Of a stretch of DNA of 39,971 nt, positions 27,409 to 36,109 are shown piece by piece. How positions within the stretch are numbered: position 1 is the first letter of the stretch; the number at the start of each line of letters is the position of its first letter. The notes under the pieces are model-generated. The model searched no databases and had not been told where the DNA came from. It saw nothing but the letters and a program-made list of their open reading frames with translations. The stretch lies in assembly GCA_020845995.1 (NCBI GenBank), contig JADLES010000082.1:1-39971 (forward strand), in the 5' to 3' direction. Origin of the DNA: Burkholderiales bacterium (GTDB lineage: Bacteria; Pseudomonadota; Gammaproteobacteria; Burkholderiales; SG8-39). A program made the position numbers and the translations under genes.

Positions 27409-28212
27409 CTACGCCCGACCTCGCCAGCGCGTCCACCGCCATTCCGCCAGCGTGACGAGCCGCTCGCCCGCGAAACCGATGACGGCAAGAACCACCAGGA
27501 CGGCAAAGACGCCCGCGACATTCAACTGAAACTGCATCTGAATGATCGCGTGACCTAATCCAGCGGTACTCCCCAGAAACTCGCCGACGATCGCGCCAAG
27601 GAGCGAGAAAACGTAGCCCACCTTGAGACCAGCGAAGAACGAAGGCAGGAACGCGCGCAGCTTGAGGCGCAGGAAGATCTCGAAGCGCCCGGCGTGCAGG
27701 CTCCTGAACAGGTCCAGTGCATCGCGATCGTAGGATGCGAAACCCGCCATGCTGTTGACCAGCAGCGGGAAGAATGCGACCAGCGCCGCCAATGTCACCT
27801 TCGACTCGATCCCCAGGCCGACCCAGATCATGATCAAGGGGGCGACCGCCATCTTGGGAACCGACTGCAACGCCACCAGTCCCGGGTACGCGAGCCGTCG
27901 TACCAGGGGAAACTCCTCGATCAGCCCGGCGGCAACCACGGCGGCGACGGTTGCGACCGCCAATCCCATCAGCATTTCCACAACCGTGACACGCACGTCC
28001 GCCGCCAAGCCGTCCTCCACGAATACTTTTCCGAGGGAGATCGCAACGTCCGACGGCGCGGGCACAACGTACTTGGGGATCTCCAGGGCGTTCACGACGA
28101 GCTGCCAGGCGACAAGACAGGCGCCATAGAACGCGATCAGCAAGGCGATCTCGCCGGTTGCCTTGGGAAAGATCCTGGCGACACGTCTCGCCGGCGGAAA
28201 GCGATTCGGCAT
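27409..28212 (-). CDS. ABC transporter permease of the SsuC/TauC (BPD) family
   Basis: A 267-residue inner-membrane permease. It has about six hydrophobic segments, the periplasmic start motif VPAPSDVA near residue 53, and the EAA-type loop with RSLHAGRFEIFLRLKLRAFLP (about 170-190) that docks on the ATPase. Family knowledge: SsuC/TauC/ThiX-type permeases import sulfonates, taurine, nitrate, aromatic acids or pyrimidine precursors. The matching ATPase and binding protein are encoded divergently at 28,399-30,338, an unusual split arrangement. No good ribosome site precedes the ATG at 28212. Confidence 0.9.
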   Translation of the reverse strand: MPNRFPPARRVARIFPKATGEIALLIAFYGACLVAWQLVVNALEIPKYVVPAPSDVAISLGKVFVEDGLAADVRVTVVEMLMGLAVATVAAVVAAGLIEEFPLVRRLAYPGLVALQSVPKMAVAPLIMIWVGLGIESKVTLAALVAFFPLLVNSMAGFASYDRDALDLFRSLHAGRFEIFLRLKLRAFLPSFFAGLKVGYVFSLLGAIVGEFLGSTAGLGHAIIQMQFQLNVAGVFAVLVVLAVIGFAGERLVTLAEWRWTRWRGRA

Positions 28213-28228
28213 TGGGCTGGTCTCGTTT

Positions 28229-28315
28229 GCTCGCGCGAGCGTCGAGCAATATCGACGTGTTGCGCTGGTGTGGAGGCGTTGACATAATTATATTGGACGC
28301 GTTCGCGACCGCGTC
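28229..28315. promoter_or_regulatory. Divergent control region: two palindromes around an AT-rich promoter patch
   Basis: Three elements lie in the 186-bp gap between the divergent permease and binding-protein genes. A perfect 12-bp palindrome GCTCGCGCGAGC is at 28229-28240. An AT-rich patch at 28279-28294 contains TTGACA on the plus strand and TATAAT on the minus strand (28292-28287). An 18-of-20 palindrome follows at 28296-28315 with arms GACGCG and CGCGTC around TCGCGA. The minus-strand TATAAT may be the -10 of the permease gene. Regulator binding is inferred from symmetry only; no regulator gene is adjacent. Confidence 0.45.
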
Positions 28316-28398
28316 GCGCGCTGCCGGCGTCCGCTCAAAGCCGGCCTCGTTCGATGCGGCCCCTGAACCATCGCATCGTGAGAGGAGGGCCGGAAAAC

Positions 28399-29505
28399 AT
28401 GACCACCAAGCAGCTGTCTCGCCCCGTTGTCGTTGTGCTGGTAGCGGCGGCGTTGTTCGCGGGTTCGACCTTCGGCTACTCGGGTCCTGCCGCCGCCGCT
28501 GGCGCAGGCGACTCAGCCCAGACGGCGACGCGCAGCGTGCGCTTTGGCTATGGCGTGAGAGTGGTCGGACCGGATGCCGCGGGGTACACCTCGGTGCCGA
28601 TCAAGGAGGGGTTCTGGAAAAGCCAGGGACTGGATGTCAGCATCCAGCCGCTCAACGCCGGTCCCGCTTTCCAGCTGCTGGCGCAGGGAGAGCTGGATTT
28701 CCTGACAGGCGGTTCGGCCGGCGGGATGCCGCTCGTCGAGAAGGGTGCCAAGATCGTCGGGGTCGCCGTCGGCTACAAGATCAACATTTTCTACCCCGCG
28801 GTCCTCGCCGACAGTGAGATCACGTCGCTTAAGCAGCTGAAGGGCAAGTCGGTCGGCCTGTTCACGCCGGCCGGCGCCGCCACGCTGATGCTCGACGCGG
28901 TCCTGCACGAGTACGGCCTGACCCGGGGCGATCTCAAGGGCGTCGTCGCGGTCGGAACGGGAACGCCCGCGGTCACCGCCTTGAAATCCAGGCAGATCGA
29001 CATCTACTTCGGTTATCAGGGCGCTTACAACACCATCGAAGCCACGACCGGCGTCAAGTTCCGCCGCTTCAACGACGATCCGCTGATCCGACGCACGGCG
29101 TTCGCCTCGCCGTGCATCTGGACGAGGGAAGCGCTGGTGAAGAACGACCCGCAAGTGGTGATCGGCTTCCTGCGGGGAATCGTCATGGGAATCAAGTTTT
29201 CGCAGGCGGACCCCGCGGCGGCGATCCGGGACCACTTCGCGATGTATCCGCATACGAAACCGCAAGGAACGGACGCCGAGGCGATCAAGGAGGGAGTCGA
29301 TGCGCTGACTAGCAACCTGTTGACGCTGAGCGACCCATACGGCGCCGCCGAGCCGGGCAGCATCGAAGCGACGGCGAAAATCATGCAGCAGGCCGGAGTG
29401 ATCAAGAATGTCGAGCCGGCGTCCAGGTACTTCGTGGACGCGTTCATCAAGCCGGCAAGTCAGATCGACATGGACCTGGTCAAGAAGGCGCTGGCGAAGA
29501 AGTGA
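28399..29505 (+). CDS. NMT1/SsuA-type ABC transporter substrate-binding protein
   Basis: A 368-residue periplasmic receptor of the NMT1/THI5-like (SsuA/TauA) class. The start is ATG 28399, with GAGGAGGG about ten bases upstream; an in-frame ATG at 28354 precedes that site and is not favoured. The signal peptide spans roughly residues 1-35 (VVVVLVAAALFAG). The mature part has RFGYGVRVVGPDAAGY, KEGFWKSQGLDVSIQPLNAG and LKGKSVGLFTPAGAA, the standard layout of this fold. Its stop overlaps the ATPase GTG as GTGA. The ligand is likely a small anionic or heterocyclic compound; nothing narrows it further. Confidence 0.9.
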   Translation: MTTKQLSRPVVVVLVAAALFAGSTFGYSGPAAAAGAGDSAQTATRSVRFGYGVRVVGPDAAGYTSVPIKEGFWKSQGLDVSIQPLNAGPAFQLLAQGELDFLTGGSAGGMPLVEKGAKIVGVAVGYKINIFYPAVLADSEITSLKQLKGKSVGLFTPAGAATLMLDAVLHEYGLTRGDLKGVVAVGTGTPAVTALKSRQIDIYFGYQGAYNTIEATTGVKFRRFNDDPLIRRTAFASPCIWTREALVKNDPQVVIGFLRGIVMGIKFSQADPAAAIRDHFAMYPHTKPQGTDAEAIKEGVDALTSNLLTLSDPYGAAEPGSIEATAKIMQQAGVIKNVEPASRYFVDAFIKPASQIDMDLVKKALAKK

Positions 29506-30338
29506 CGTTCACCGCGAGCCGGTCAGGCGCCACCGCGGCGCCCGATACCGCGCAGGAGGCCCCCGCCGTCGAGATACGGAGCGGGGTGAAGAGGTTCAGG
29601 AAGGAAGACGGCAGCTCGCTCCTGGCGTTCGAAGGGGTGAACCTGTCGGTCAGGCGGCAGGAGTTCGTCTGCGTCCTCGGTCCGAGCGGGTGCGGAAAGA
29701 CGACGATGCTCAGGTGCCTGAGCGGCCTGGAAGAGCTTAGCGAGGGAACCGTCCTCATCCACGGCGAGGAGCCTCGGGGCGTCCACAGGGATCTGGCCAT
29801 CGTTTTCCAAAGACCGGTCCTTCTCCCCTGGCTGACTGTCGCCGACAATGTCCAGCTTCCGCTGCGCGTCGGCGGGTACGCGAGGGCAAGCTCGCCCGCC
29901 GCTTCGCGAGATCGGGTGGCCGCGCTGCTGGATCTGGTCGGCCTCAAGGGTTTTGAGTCCTCGTACCCCTACGAGCTGTCGGGCGGCATGCAGCAGCGCG
30001 CCTCGATCGCGCGGGCCTTGTCGAGGAATCCGGACATCCTGATGATGGACGAGCCGTTCGGCGCCTTGGACGCTCTGACGCGGCAGCGGCTGAACTTCGA
30101 ATTGGTCAGGATCTGGCGATCGTCTGGAAGCACGATCGTGCTGATCACCCATAACATTCACGAGGCGCTCATCCTGGCCGATCGGGTGGTCGTGATGTCG
30201 GAGAGGCCGGGGCGGATCATCAAGGAGCTCGCCATCGATCTCCCGCGGCCGAGAACCGCGAAGTCACTGAATGCGCAGCCCGAGCGCTATCTCGCGTTGG
30301 TCAAGGACATCGAGGAGTGTTTGGGGGTCGCGGAGTAG
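29502..30338 (+). CDS. ABC transporter ATP-binding protein, SsuB/TauB type
   Basis: A 278-residue ATPase: Walker A GPSGCGKTT near residue 60, Q-loop FQRPVLLPWLTV near 102, signature LSGGMQQRASIARAL near 157, Walker B ILMMDEPFGALD near 178 and H-loop LITHNIHEALILADR near 215. The LPWLTV and DEPFGALD wording is characteristic of the nitrate/sulfonate/taurine group. GTG 29502 overlaps the receptor stop. It energises the permease encoded on the other strand at 27,409-28,212, as no other matching permease is in the window. Confidence 0.93.
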   Translation: MTFTASRSGATAAPDTAQEAPAVEIRSGVKRFRKEDGSSLLAFEGVNLSVRRQEFVCVLGPSGCGKTTMLRCLSGLEELSEGTVLIHGEEPRGVHRDLAIVFQRPVLLPWLTVADNVQLPLRVGGYARASSPAASRDRVAALLDLVGLKGFESSYPYELSGGMQQRASIARALSRNPDILMMDEPFGALDALTRQRLNFELVRIWRSSGSTIVLITHNIHEALILADRVVVMSERPGRIIKELAIDLPRPRTAKSLNAQPERYLALVKDIEECLGVAE

Positions 30339-30341
30339 ACC

Positions 30342-31736
30342 GTGAGCGCGCCGCCGCCCGCCGCCCTGCCGGTGCTGGCCGAGGCCGACGTGGTCGTCAT
30401 CGGCGCCGGCCCGGGCGGTTTTGCCGCGGCGCTTCGGGCGGCGCGCGAAGGGATGTCGGTCGTGGTGGTGGAGAAATACGACATGCCCGGGGGCGTGCAC
30501 ACTTCCGGGCTGCAGGGCGCCGTCAACAAGGGCGTGGGCGGCATCCACAGCGAACTGATGGAGCGGTTCGACCGCGAAGGCGCGATCTACACCGCCACCG
30601 AGAAAGAACTGCCGGGATGGGCGGGCAATCCGCTCTCGCACTACGATTGGTATCTGCCGCCAGGCAGCGCTTTTAGCCGCAGCTCGTTCAATCCGGATGC
30701 CGCCGGCAACATCCTGTCGCGCATGCTGGAGGAAGCGGGCGTCCAGGTTTTCTACGGCGCCGCCTTCGCGGACGTGACGCTGGAAGACCACGGCGGGCAG
30801 CGCTCCATACGGGAGGCGGTCATCGCGACCGCCTCGGGGCGTCAGGCGATCCGCGGCAAGGTTTTCATCGACGGCAGCGGCACCGCGGAAGTCGTGGCGC
30901 GCGCCGGCGCGCCTTTCGTGCGCGGCGGCGGCAGGCAGCCGCAGTCGGTCCGGCAAGACGGCGCGAGCCGGCCCATCCCCGGCGGCCTGCTGTGGATCAT
31001 GAGCGCGGTCGACTTCTCGCGCGTCTGGGACTACCAGCAGCGCGAGAACGACCCGCTGCTGGGCAAGCTGATCGCGAAAGCGCGCGCAGCCGGCGACATA
31101 CCCGAGGATCTCTACCGGCCGCGGCTGGAGGACGAAGGCGTGTACGGCAAGCAGTACATCGGGCACCCGACGCTCGATCTGAGCCCGGCGCAGGGGCCGG
31201 GCACCTTCATCCTGTGGCAGAACGTCCCCTATGAGTGGGCCCTGCACATGGACGACGATGCGGAGCATGCGGCGCGTGCCGCGCGCGAGCTGCGCCGGCT
31301 GATCCAGGCGGAAGCGTTCTTCCTCGGGAAATACGTGCCCGGCTTCGAGAACGCCTTCATCGTGCACGTCGGCCGCTACGTGGGCGTGCGCGACGGCCGC
31401 CATCCTCTCGGCGAGTACGTGTTCTCCATCGAGGACGCGCGCGAGGAGCGCCGCTTTGCCGATGCGGTCACGGCGCCGATGACGAAGACCTTCTTCTGGG
31501 ACGAGTACCGGAAGTACCGCTTCGAAGTCCCGTACCGGTGTTTCCTGCCTCGCACCATCGACAACCTGCTGCTCACCGGGGCTTCGCTGTCGTTCACTTT
31601 CGAGACGATCTTCATGGTGATGCGCAACTTTCCCTGGTGCACGCAGACGGGCGAGATCGCGGGCTTTGCAGCGGCCGAATCGCTGCGCCTGGGGATCAAA
31701 CCCAAGCAGTACGAATGGCGCAAACCCCTGTTCTGA
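30342..31736 (+). CDS. FAD-dependent oxidoreductase (FAD_oxidored, PF12831-like)
   Basis: A 464-residue flavoprotein starting with GTG three bases after the ATPase stop. Residues 16-45 are the Rossmann fold VVVIGAGPGGFAAALRAA with the acidic end VVVEK; then GGVHTSGLQGAVNKGVGG, where GG-TSG is the flavin-contact turn of the PF12831 family. The C-terminal region TIDNLLLTGASLSFTFETIF replaces the usual NLLVAGRCIS-type flavin motif. No signal peptide or quinone-binding segment is seen, so it is a soluble dehydrogenase or hydroxylase. Operon position between importer and amidohydrolase indicates action on the imported compound. Confidence 0.87.
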   Translation: MSAPPPAALPVLAEADVVVIGAGPGGFAAALRAAREGMSVVVVEKYDMPGGVHTSGLQGAVNKGVGGIHSELMERFDREGAIYTATEKELPGWAGNPLSHYDWYLPPGSAFSRSSFNPDAAGNILSRMLEEAGVQVFYGAAFADVTLEDHGGQRSIREAVIATASGRQAIRGKVFIDGSGTAEVVARAGAPFVRGGGRQPQSVRQDGASRPIPGGLLWIMSAVDFSRVWDYQQRENDPLLGKLIAKARAAGDIPEDLYRPRLEDEGVYGKQYIGHPTLDLSPAQGPGTFILWQNVPYEWALHMDDDAEHAARAARELRRLIQAEAFFLGKYVPGFENAFIVHVGRYVGVRDGRHPLGEYVFSIEDAREERRFADAVTAPMTKTFFWDEYRKYRFEVPYRCFLPRTIDNLLLTGASLSFTFETIFMVMRNFPWCTQTGEIAGFAAAESLRLGIKPKQYEWRKPLF

Positions 31737-33409
31737 CGACGGCGGCGGATCTCGTCCTGCGCGGCGGCAAGGTGCTGACGCTGGATGCCGCCTCGCGACG
31801 CGCGAGCGCGGTTGCCGTGCGCGCGGAGCGCATCGCGGCGATCGGCAGCGATCGCGACATCGCGCACACGATCGGCCCGCGCACGCGCGTCATCGAGCTT
31901 GGCGGGCGCACGGTGATGCCCGGACTCACCGACGGCCACGCGCACCTCGACCGCGAAGGCCTGAAGGGCCTGTTGCCTTCGCTCTCCGGCTGCCGCTCGA
32001 TCCGCGAACTCATCGACCGTCTCGCCGCGCTCGCGTCCGGCACGCCGCCCGGCGCCTGGATCGTGACCATGCCGATCGGCGAGCCGCCGGAGTACCGCTG
32101 GTCGGAAGCGATGTTCGAGGAAGGCCGCCTGCCTACGCGGCACGACCTCGACCGCGCCTCGACGCGCCACCCGATCCTCGTGCGCTCGGCCTGGGGCTAC
32201 TGGAACCGGCAACCGCTCCTCACCTTCGCCAACTCGGCCGCGCTCGCCGCCGCCGGCATCCGCAAAGGCGCGTCGAGCCCCTCGCCGCTGGTCCGGATCG
32301 AGGTCGATGCGGGCGGCGAGCCCACCGGCGTCCTCCGCGAGGACACTCTGCAGCCGATCGCCGAGTTCACGCTCTTCCGGATGGCGCCGCAGTTCACCGA
32401 GGATGACCGCGCGCGCACGCTGGACGCGTCGATGCGCATGTACAACGCCGTCGGCACCACCGCGGTGTTCGAGGGCCATGGCGCCGCCGACGAGCTCATC
32501 AATGCCTACCGCCGCCTGCGCGCCGGCAACCGGCAGACGGTGCGCGCAACGCTCGCCTTCAGCCCCGGCTGGAGCGGCGCCGGCGAGGCAGACGTGCGCG
32601 ACTGGGTCGCGGACCACGCCGCGCGCCTGCGCGGTCGCGGCGAAGGCGACGCCTGGCTGCGCGTCGCCGGTCTCTTCGCCGAGGTTGAGGCCGAGCCGAG
32701 CGACTCGCGCCTGCGCGCGCAATGCCGGCCGCGTACCGGCTGGGCGGGTTTCAACTACGACCACGGCCTGCCGCGCGAACGGCTCGTGCAGCTCCTGCGC
32801 GCCGCGGCGCGCGAGCGCCTGCGCGTCTGTGCCATCCAGGCGCCGATGCTCGAGCTTTTCGCCGAGGCGGCGCGCGCGGCGCTGATCGACGATCTGCGCT
32901 GGGTGATCGCCCATCCCATCACGCTCGATGCGGCGCAGATCGCGCGCATCCGCGATCTGGGCGTCTGCATCACCACGCACACCAATGCCTACATCTGGAA
33001 TCGCGGTTCGGCGGTGCTCGCGCAGGTCGGCGCCGAGCGCGAAGAGACGATCTGTCCGATCCGCTCGCTGCTCGACGCGGGCGTGTGCGTGTCGCTAGCG
33101 ACGGACAACGTGCCGATCTCGCTCTGGCCGTGCATCTGGCAGGCGGTCGAGCGTATCGGACGCGACACGGGACAGGTGATTGCCCCGGGGCAGCGCATCG
33201 GCCGCGAGGAGGCTCTGCGCTGCGCCACCACGCAGGGGGCGCGGCTTTGCATGGATGAAGCTGATCGCGGTACGCTCGAGCCTGGCAAGCTCGCCGATTT
33301 GATCGTGCTGCCCGAAGATCCGCTTACGGTAAGTGCCGAGCGCCTCGCCGCGCTCGCGCCGGATCTGACGGTGGCCGGCGGAAGGATCGTATGGGAAGGG
33401 AGACCGTGA
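31715..33409 (+). CDS. YtcJ-like metal-dependent amidohydrolase (amidohydrolase 3)
   Basis: A 564-residue amidohydrolase. The N-terminal beta-sandwich strand ADLVLRGGKVLTLDA leads to GRTVMPGLTDGHAHLD with metal ligands H75 and H77, and the C-terminus LEPGKLADLIVL is the classic return of the chain to the sandwich domain. SLATDNVP contains the expected barrel-8 Asp. This is the Amidohydro_3/YtcJ type, which hydrolyses cyclic or linear amides, imides or formamides. ATG 31715 lies inside the preceding gene (22-base overlap), indicating coupling; no better start was seen. It probably completes the importer-oxidoreductase-amidohydrolase operon. Confidence 0.88.
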   Translation: MAQTPVLTTAADLVLRGGKVLTLDAASRRASAVAVRAERIAAIGSDRDIAHTIGPRTRVIELGGRTVMPGLTDGHAHLDREGLKGLLPSLSGCRSIRELIDRLAALASGTPPGAWIVTMPIGEPPEYRWSEAMFEEGRLPTRHDLDRASTRHPILVRSAWGYWNRQPLLTFANSAALAAAGIRKGASSPSPLVRIEVDAGGEPTGVLREDTLQPIAEFTLFRMAPQFTEDDRARTLDASMRMYNAVGTTAVFEGHGAADELINAYRRLRAGNRQTVRATLAFSPGWSGAGEADVRDWVADHAARLRGRGEGDAWLRVAGLFAEVEAEPSDSRLRAQCRPRTGWAGFNYDHGLPRERLVQLLRAAARERLRVCAIQAPMLELFAEAARAALIDDLRWVIAHPITLDAAQIARIRDLGVCITTHTNAYIWNRGSAVLAQVGAEREETICPIRSLLDAGVCVSLATDNVPISLWPCIWQAVERIGRDTGQVIAPGQRIGREEALRCATTQGARLCMDEADRGTLEPGKLADLIVLPEDPLTVSAERLAALAPDLTVAGGRIVWEGRP

Positions 33410-33558
33410 GCATCCTGAGCGCCGACAGAACCCTGAACGCCAACAAACTCATTCGAGTGCCAAGAACAACATCCTGACATGGCCGCGATCGTCTCCGCCT
33501 TCGCCCTTGTCCGCTCGCCCGGCGCCACCGGCTCCGATGGTGCAGGCGAGCTAAACGC

Positions 33559-35130
33559 TTAGTCCATTCCGAGTAACTTCCGCGCAACTTGGTGGCCGGA
33601 TGTACCGTTAAGCGACGCGCCGGCCCAGGTGGATGCGCCTACCATGTACAAGCAGTGTATCGGCGTGGCATAGCGCGACCAGCCTGGGATCGGACGCAAC
33701 AGGTAGTTCTGGCCGAGCCGATGGCTACCCGAACAGCAATCACCGCCGACGAAATTCGGGTTTTCGCGCTCGAGGTCGACTGGGCTCATCGCGTGGCGCG
33801 CGACTAGCGCCTCGCGCGCGTTGGGCGCGTGCGACTCGAGCAGGGCGAGCAGTCGGTCGGCGAAGCGCTCTTTCGCCGCATCCCACGTCCGTTCCGCGAT
33901 CACGCCTGCTGCGTCCCCTGCAATCGTGGGCGGTACGCCGCGCACATGGATGCGGGCGATGTGGCGTCCGTCCGGCGCGCGTGTGCGGTCAAGGCACGTG
34001 GGCTGTCCTACGATGAGCAACGGGCGTCGCGGCAGCAGCCCGGTGAGCGCCTCCGCATGAGCTTGTCGAAGGTCTTCGAGCGCACCACCGATGTGAACCG
34101 TATTGAACTGAGCGAGGTCTGGCGCCGCGCGCCATTCGAGAGGACGCGCGAGCGCCAGGTGCAACACGAAGGTTCCGAGCCCATACTCGAATGCACGCAT
34201 GCGGCGTAAAAATCCGATAGGAAGGTAGTCGGCCGACACGAGCTGGCCAAACAGTCGACGCGGCGTGACATTCGCGACAACGGCGCGGCGTGCGTCGAGA
34301 ATTTCGCCGCTCGCGAGTTCCACGCCGACGGCGCGCGCACCGCGCACTATCACGCGAGTTGCCTCGGCAGAGGTCCTGACCTGACCGCCGCGCGCATCGA
34401 TGAGCGAGCGCATCGTTTCCGGCAGGCGCGCTGCGCCACCCTTGACGATAGGTATGGGGCGCACGGCGGCGCCGATTCCCATCATGAACGGGTACACGGC
34501 GCCGGCGCTGGCGTCGGGTCCCAGATCGAAGTGCATCGACCAAGGGGCGAGCGCGCCCTTTAACTGCTCGCTGCGCAGGTGCGCATTCAGGAAGTTGCGC
34601 ACGGACTGCGTCAGTATGCGCCCGACGCGCAAGGCATCTGCGGGCGAACTGCATAGGCGGGCGAGATGCCCAAGCATCGCAGCGGAGGGCAGGGCGCAGT
34701 AGTGTAGGGGGAGGATCTTCGGCGCCGTACGCTGGTGCAGGCGGAGGAGTTCGCGCCAAGCGTGGAGGTCGCGTGGCGCGCTGGACGCCAGCTCAACTTC
34801 GGTCGCCTGGCTATCCGCGTAAATTCGCGTCGCTCGTCCACCCGGGTAGACGCTCGCCGAGGAACATCGATTCGACAGAAACTCGAGACCCGCGGCATCC
34901 AAGGCGTCCTGGAAATCGCGATAGAGCGGTGAAGCGAGGAACGCGCCGAAGTTGGTTGCGTAAAGGTCGCTCCTGTACCCAGGAAGAAGCACTTCACTCG
35001 TGCGCACGGCACCGCCAACTTGGGCGGCGCGTTCGAGCACGAGTACGCGCCAACCGGCATCGGCAAGGTACAGGGCGCAGGCGAGACCATTGTGGCCAGA
35101 GCCTATGACGATCGCGTCGAAATCAGCCAT
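33559..35130 (-). CDS. CrtI/phytoene-dehydrogenase-like NAD(P)/FAD oxidoreductase
   Basis: A 523-residue flavoprotein. The N-terminus has the FAD fold AIVIGSGHNGLACALYLADA and LVLERAAQVGGAVRTSE, the CrtI/PYROXD2 signature. IVKGGAARLPETMRSLIDARGG near residue 230 is the usual second conserved block. The C-terminus reads MVGASTWAGASLNGTSGHQV where CrtI proteins normally have GTHPGGGVSGAPG-like wording, so it is a divergent member and not a carotenoid enzyme by context. It is divergent from the molybdenum-hydroxylase operon. A TATAGT box only eight bases upstream of its ATG (35144-35139) suggests a very short or absent leader (inference). Confidence 0.87.
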   Translation of the reverse strand: MADFDAIVIGSGHNGLACALYLADAGWRVLVLERAAQVGGAVRTSEVLLPGYRSDLYATNFGAFLASPLYRDFQDALDAAGLEFLSNRCSSASVYPGGRATRIYADSQATEVELASSAPRDLHAWRELLRLHQRTAPKILPLHYCALPSAAMLGHLARLCSSPADALRVGRILTQSVRNFLNAHLRSEQLKGALAPWSMHFDLGPDASAGAVYPFMMGIGAAVRPIPIVKGGAARLPETMRSLIDARGGQVRTSAEATRVIVRGARAVGVELASGEILDARRAVVANVTPRRLFGQLVSADYLPIGFLRRMRAFEYGLGTFVLHLALARPLEWRAAPDLAQFNTVHIGGALEDLRQAHAEALTGLLPRRPLLIVGQPTCLDRTRAPDGRHIARIHVRGVPPTIAGDAAGVIAERTWDAAKERFADRLLALLESHAPNAREALVARHAMSPVDLERENPNFVGGDCCSGSHRLGQNYLLRPIPGWSRYATPIHCLYMVGASTWAGASLNGTSGHQVARKLLGMD

Positions 35131-35221
35131 CGGTCAGGACTATAAACCCGAGCGTGCGGATGTCCCGGGGATATGTGATATAAGCTTGCGTCCCGAGGCG
35201 CCCGTAGGACCAGACCAGGAA

Positions 35222-36109
35222 ATGTCGTTACGACAACTCAAGGAGTTCTGCATACCCGGTGACTGGGCCGAGGTAGATGCGCAGCTTGGAAGATACGGCG
35301 CGCGCGCGTTCGTGCTTGCCGGCGGCTCGTTTGTCCATGGGCTGGATGCGCGCGGGTTGCTGCACGAAGTCGAGGCATTGATCGACATCCGTAATCTCGG
35401 GCTGGATTACATCAGAGCGGAATCGGGTGGCCTGAGAATTGGCGCTACTACGACGTTTGCGCATCTGCAGGCCGCGCCGACGCTCGGGGAATCACCGTGG
35501 CTGGGCGCGCTCGCCGACGCGCTGGCTTGCCCGCCGCGGCAGATCCGCAATGTCGCGACCGTGGGAGGTTCGGTCGCCGCGTCCTGCCCGTATTTCGATC
35601 CGCCAACCGCACTCATGGCGCTCGATGCGCGTGTCGCGGTAGTCGCTGGTGGCGCGCGGCGCGAATTCCCGCTCGGCGAGTTGTTTGCCGGGACATTCGA
35701 GAACTCTCTTCGGCGTGGCGAAATAATCGTCGAGCTGTTCCTGCCGCGGCCAACAGGACGTTCGGCGAGCGCGTTCCTGAAGCTGGAGGGCAACGCCAAC
35801 GACCTGGCGATCGTCAATTGCGCGGCGAGCCTCGAGATCGACGCGCAGGGCCGCTGCAGCGAGGCGCGCATTGCGTTGGGCGGCGGGGTCGGCGACGCCA
35901 TCGCGCGCGCCACGTCGGCGGAGCGGCTGCTGCAAGGTAGGGTGGCGGATGACGAGGTGCTGTGGAGCGCGGCTGAGGCGGTCGGAGAGGATATCGATCC
36001 GCACACCGATCACCGCGCCTCGGCGGCCTATCGGCTCGCGGTGGCAAAGGTGCTGACGCGGCGCGCTCTCACCTGCGCGCTTGCGCGATCTGCGCGGACG
36101 CCAACATGA
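35222..36109 (+). CDS. Molybdenum hydroxylase FAD subunit (CoxM/CutM-like)
   Basis: A 295-residue FAD-binding subunit of the xanthine dehydrogenase/CO dehydrogenase family. FAD pyrophosphate loops are AGGSFVHG (33-40) and ATVGGSVAAS (112-121). QIRNVATVGGSV is the typical wording, and the C-terminal CO_deh_flav_C region (ANDLAIVNCAASLEID) follows. There is no 4Fe-4S insertion, so it is not of the 4-hydroxybenzoyl-CoA reductase type. The start is ATG 35222 with AGGA very close upstream; longer in-frame extension into the divergent gene is rejected. Its stop overlaps the 2Fe-2S subunit start (ATGA). Confidence 0.9.
   Translation: MSLRQLKEFCIPGDWAEVDAQLGRYGARAFVLAGGSFVHGLDARGLLHEVEALIDIRNLGLDYIRAESGGLRIGATTTFAHLQAAPTLGESPWLGALADALACPPRQIRNVATVGGSVAASCPYFDPPTALMALDARVAVVAGGARREFPLGELFAGTFENSLRRGEIIVELFLPRPTGRSASAFLKLEGNANDLAIVNCAASLEIDAQGRCSEARIALGGGVGDAIARATSAERLLQGRVADDEVLWSAAEAVGEDIDPHTDHRASAAYRLAVAKVLTRRALTCALARSARTPT

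Noticed and set aside
28279..28294. TTGACA and TATATT read as one plus-strand promoter
   Set aside because: The two boxes are only four bases apart, far from the 16-18 needed, so they cannot belong to one sigma70 promoter.
28213..28398. A riboswitch (thiamine or guanidine type) ahead of the NMT1-like receptor
   Set aside because: These transporters can carry such elements, but none of the conserved core sequences was found in this gap.
31376..32980. A 534-codon minus-strand open frame across the amidohydrolase
   Set aside because: It has no motif, while the opposite strand encodes a complete amidohydrolase with metal-binding histidines.
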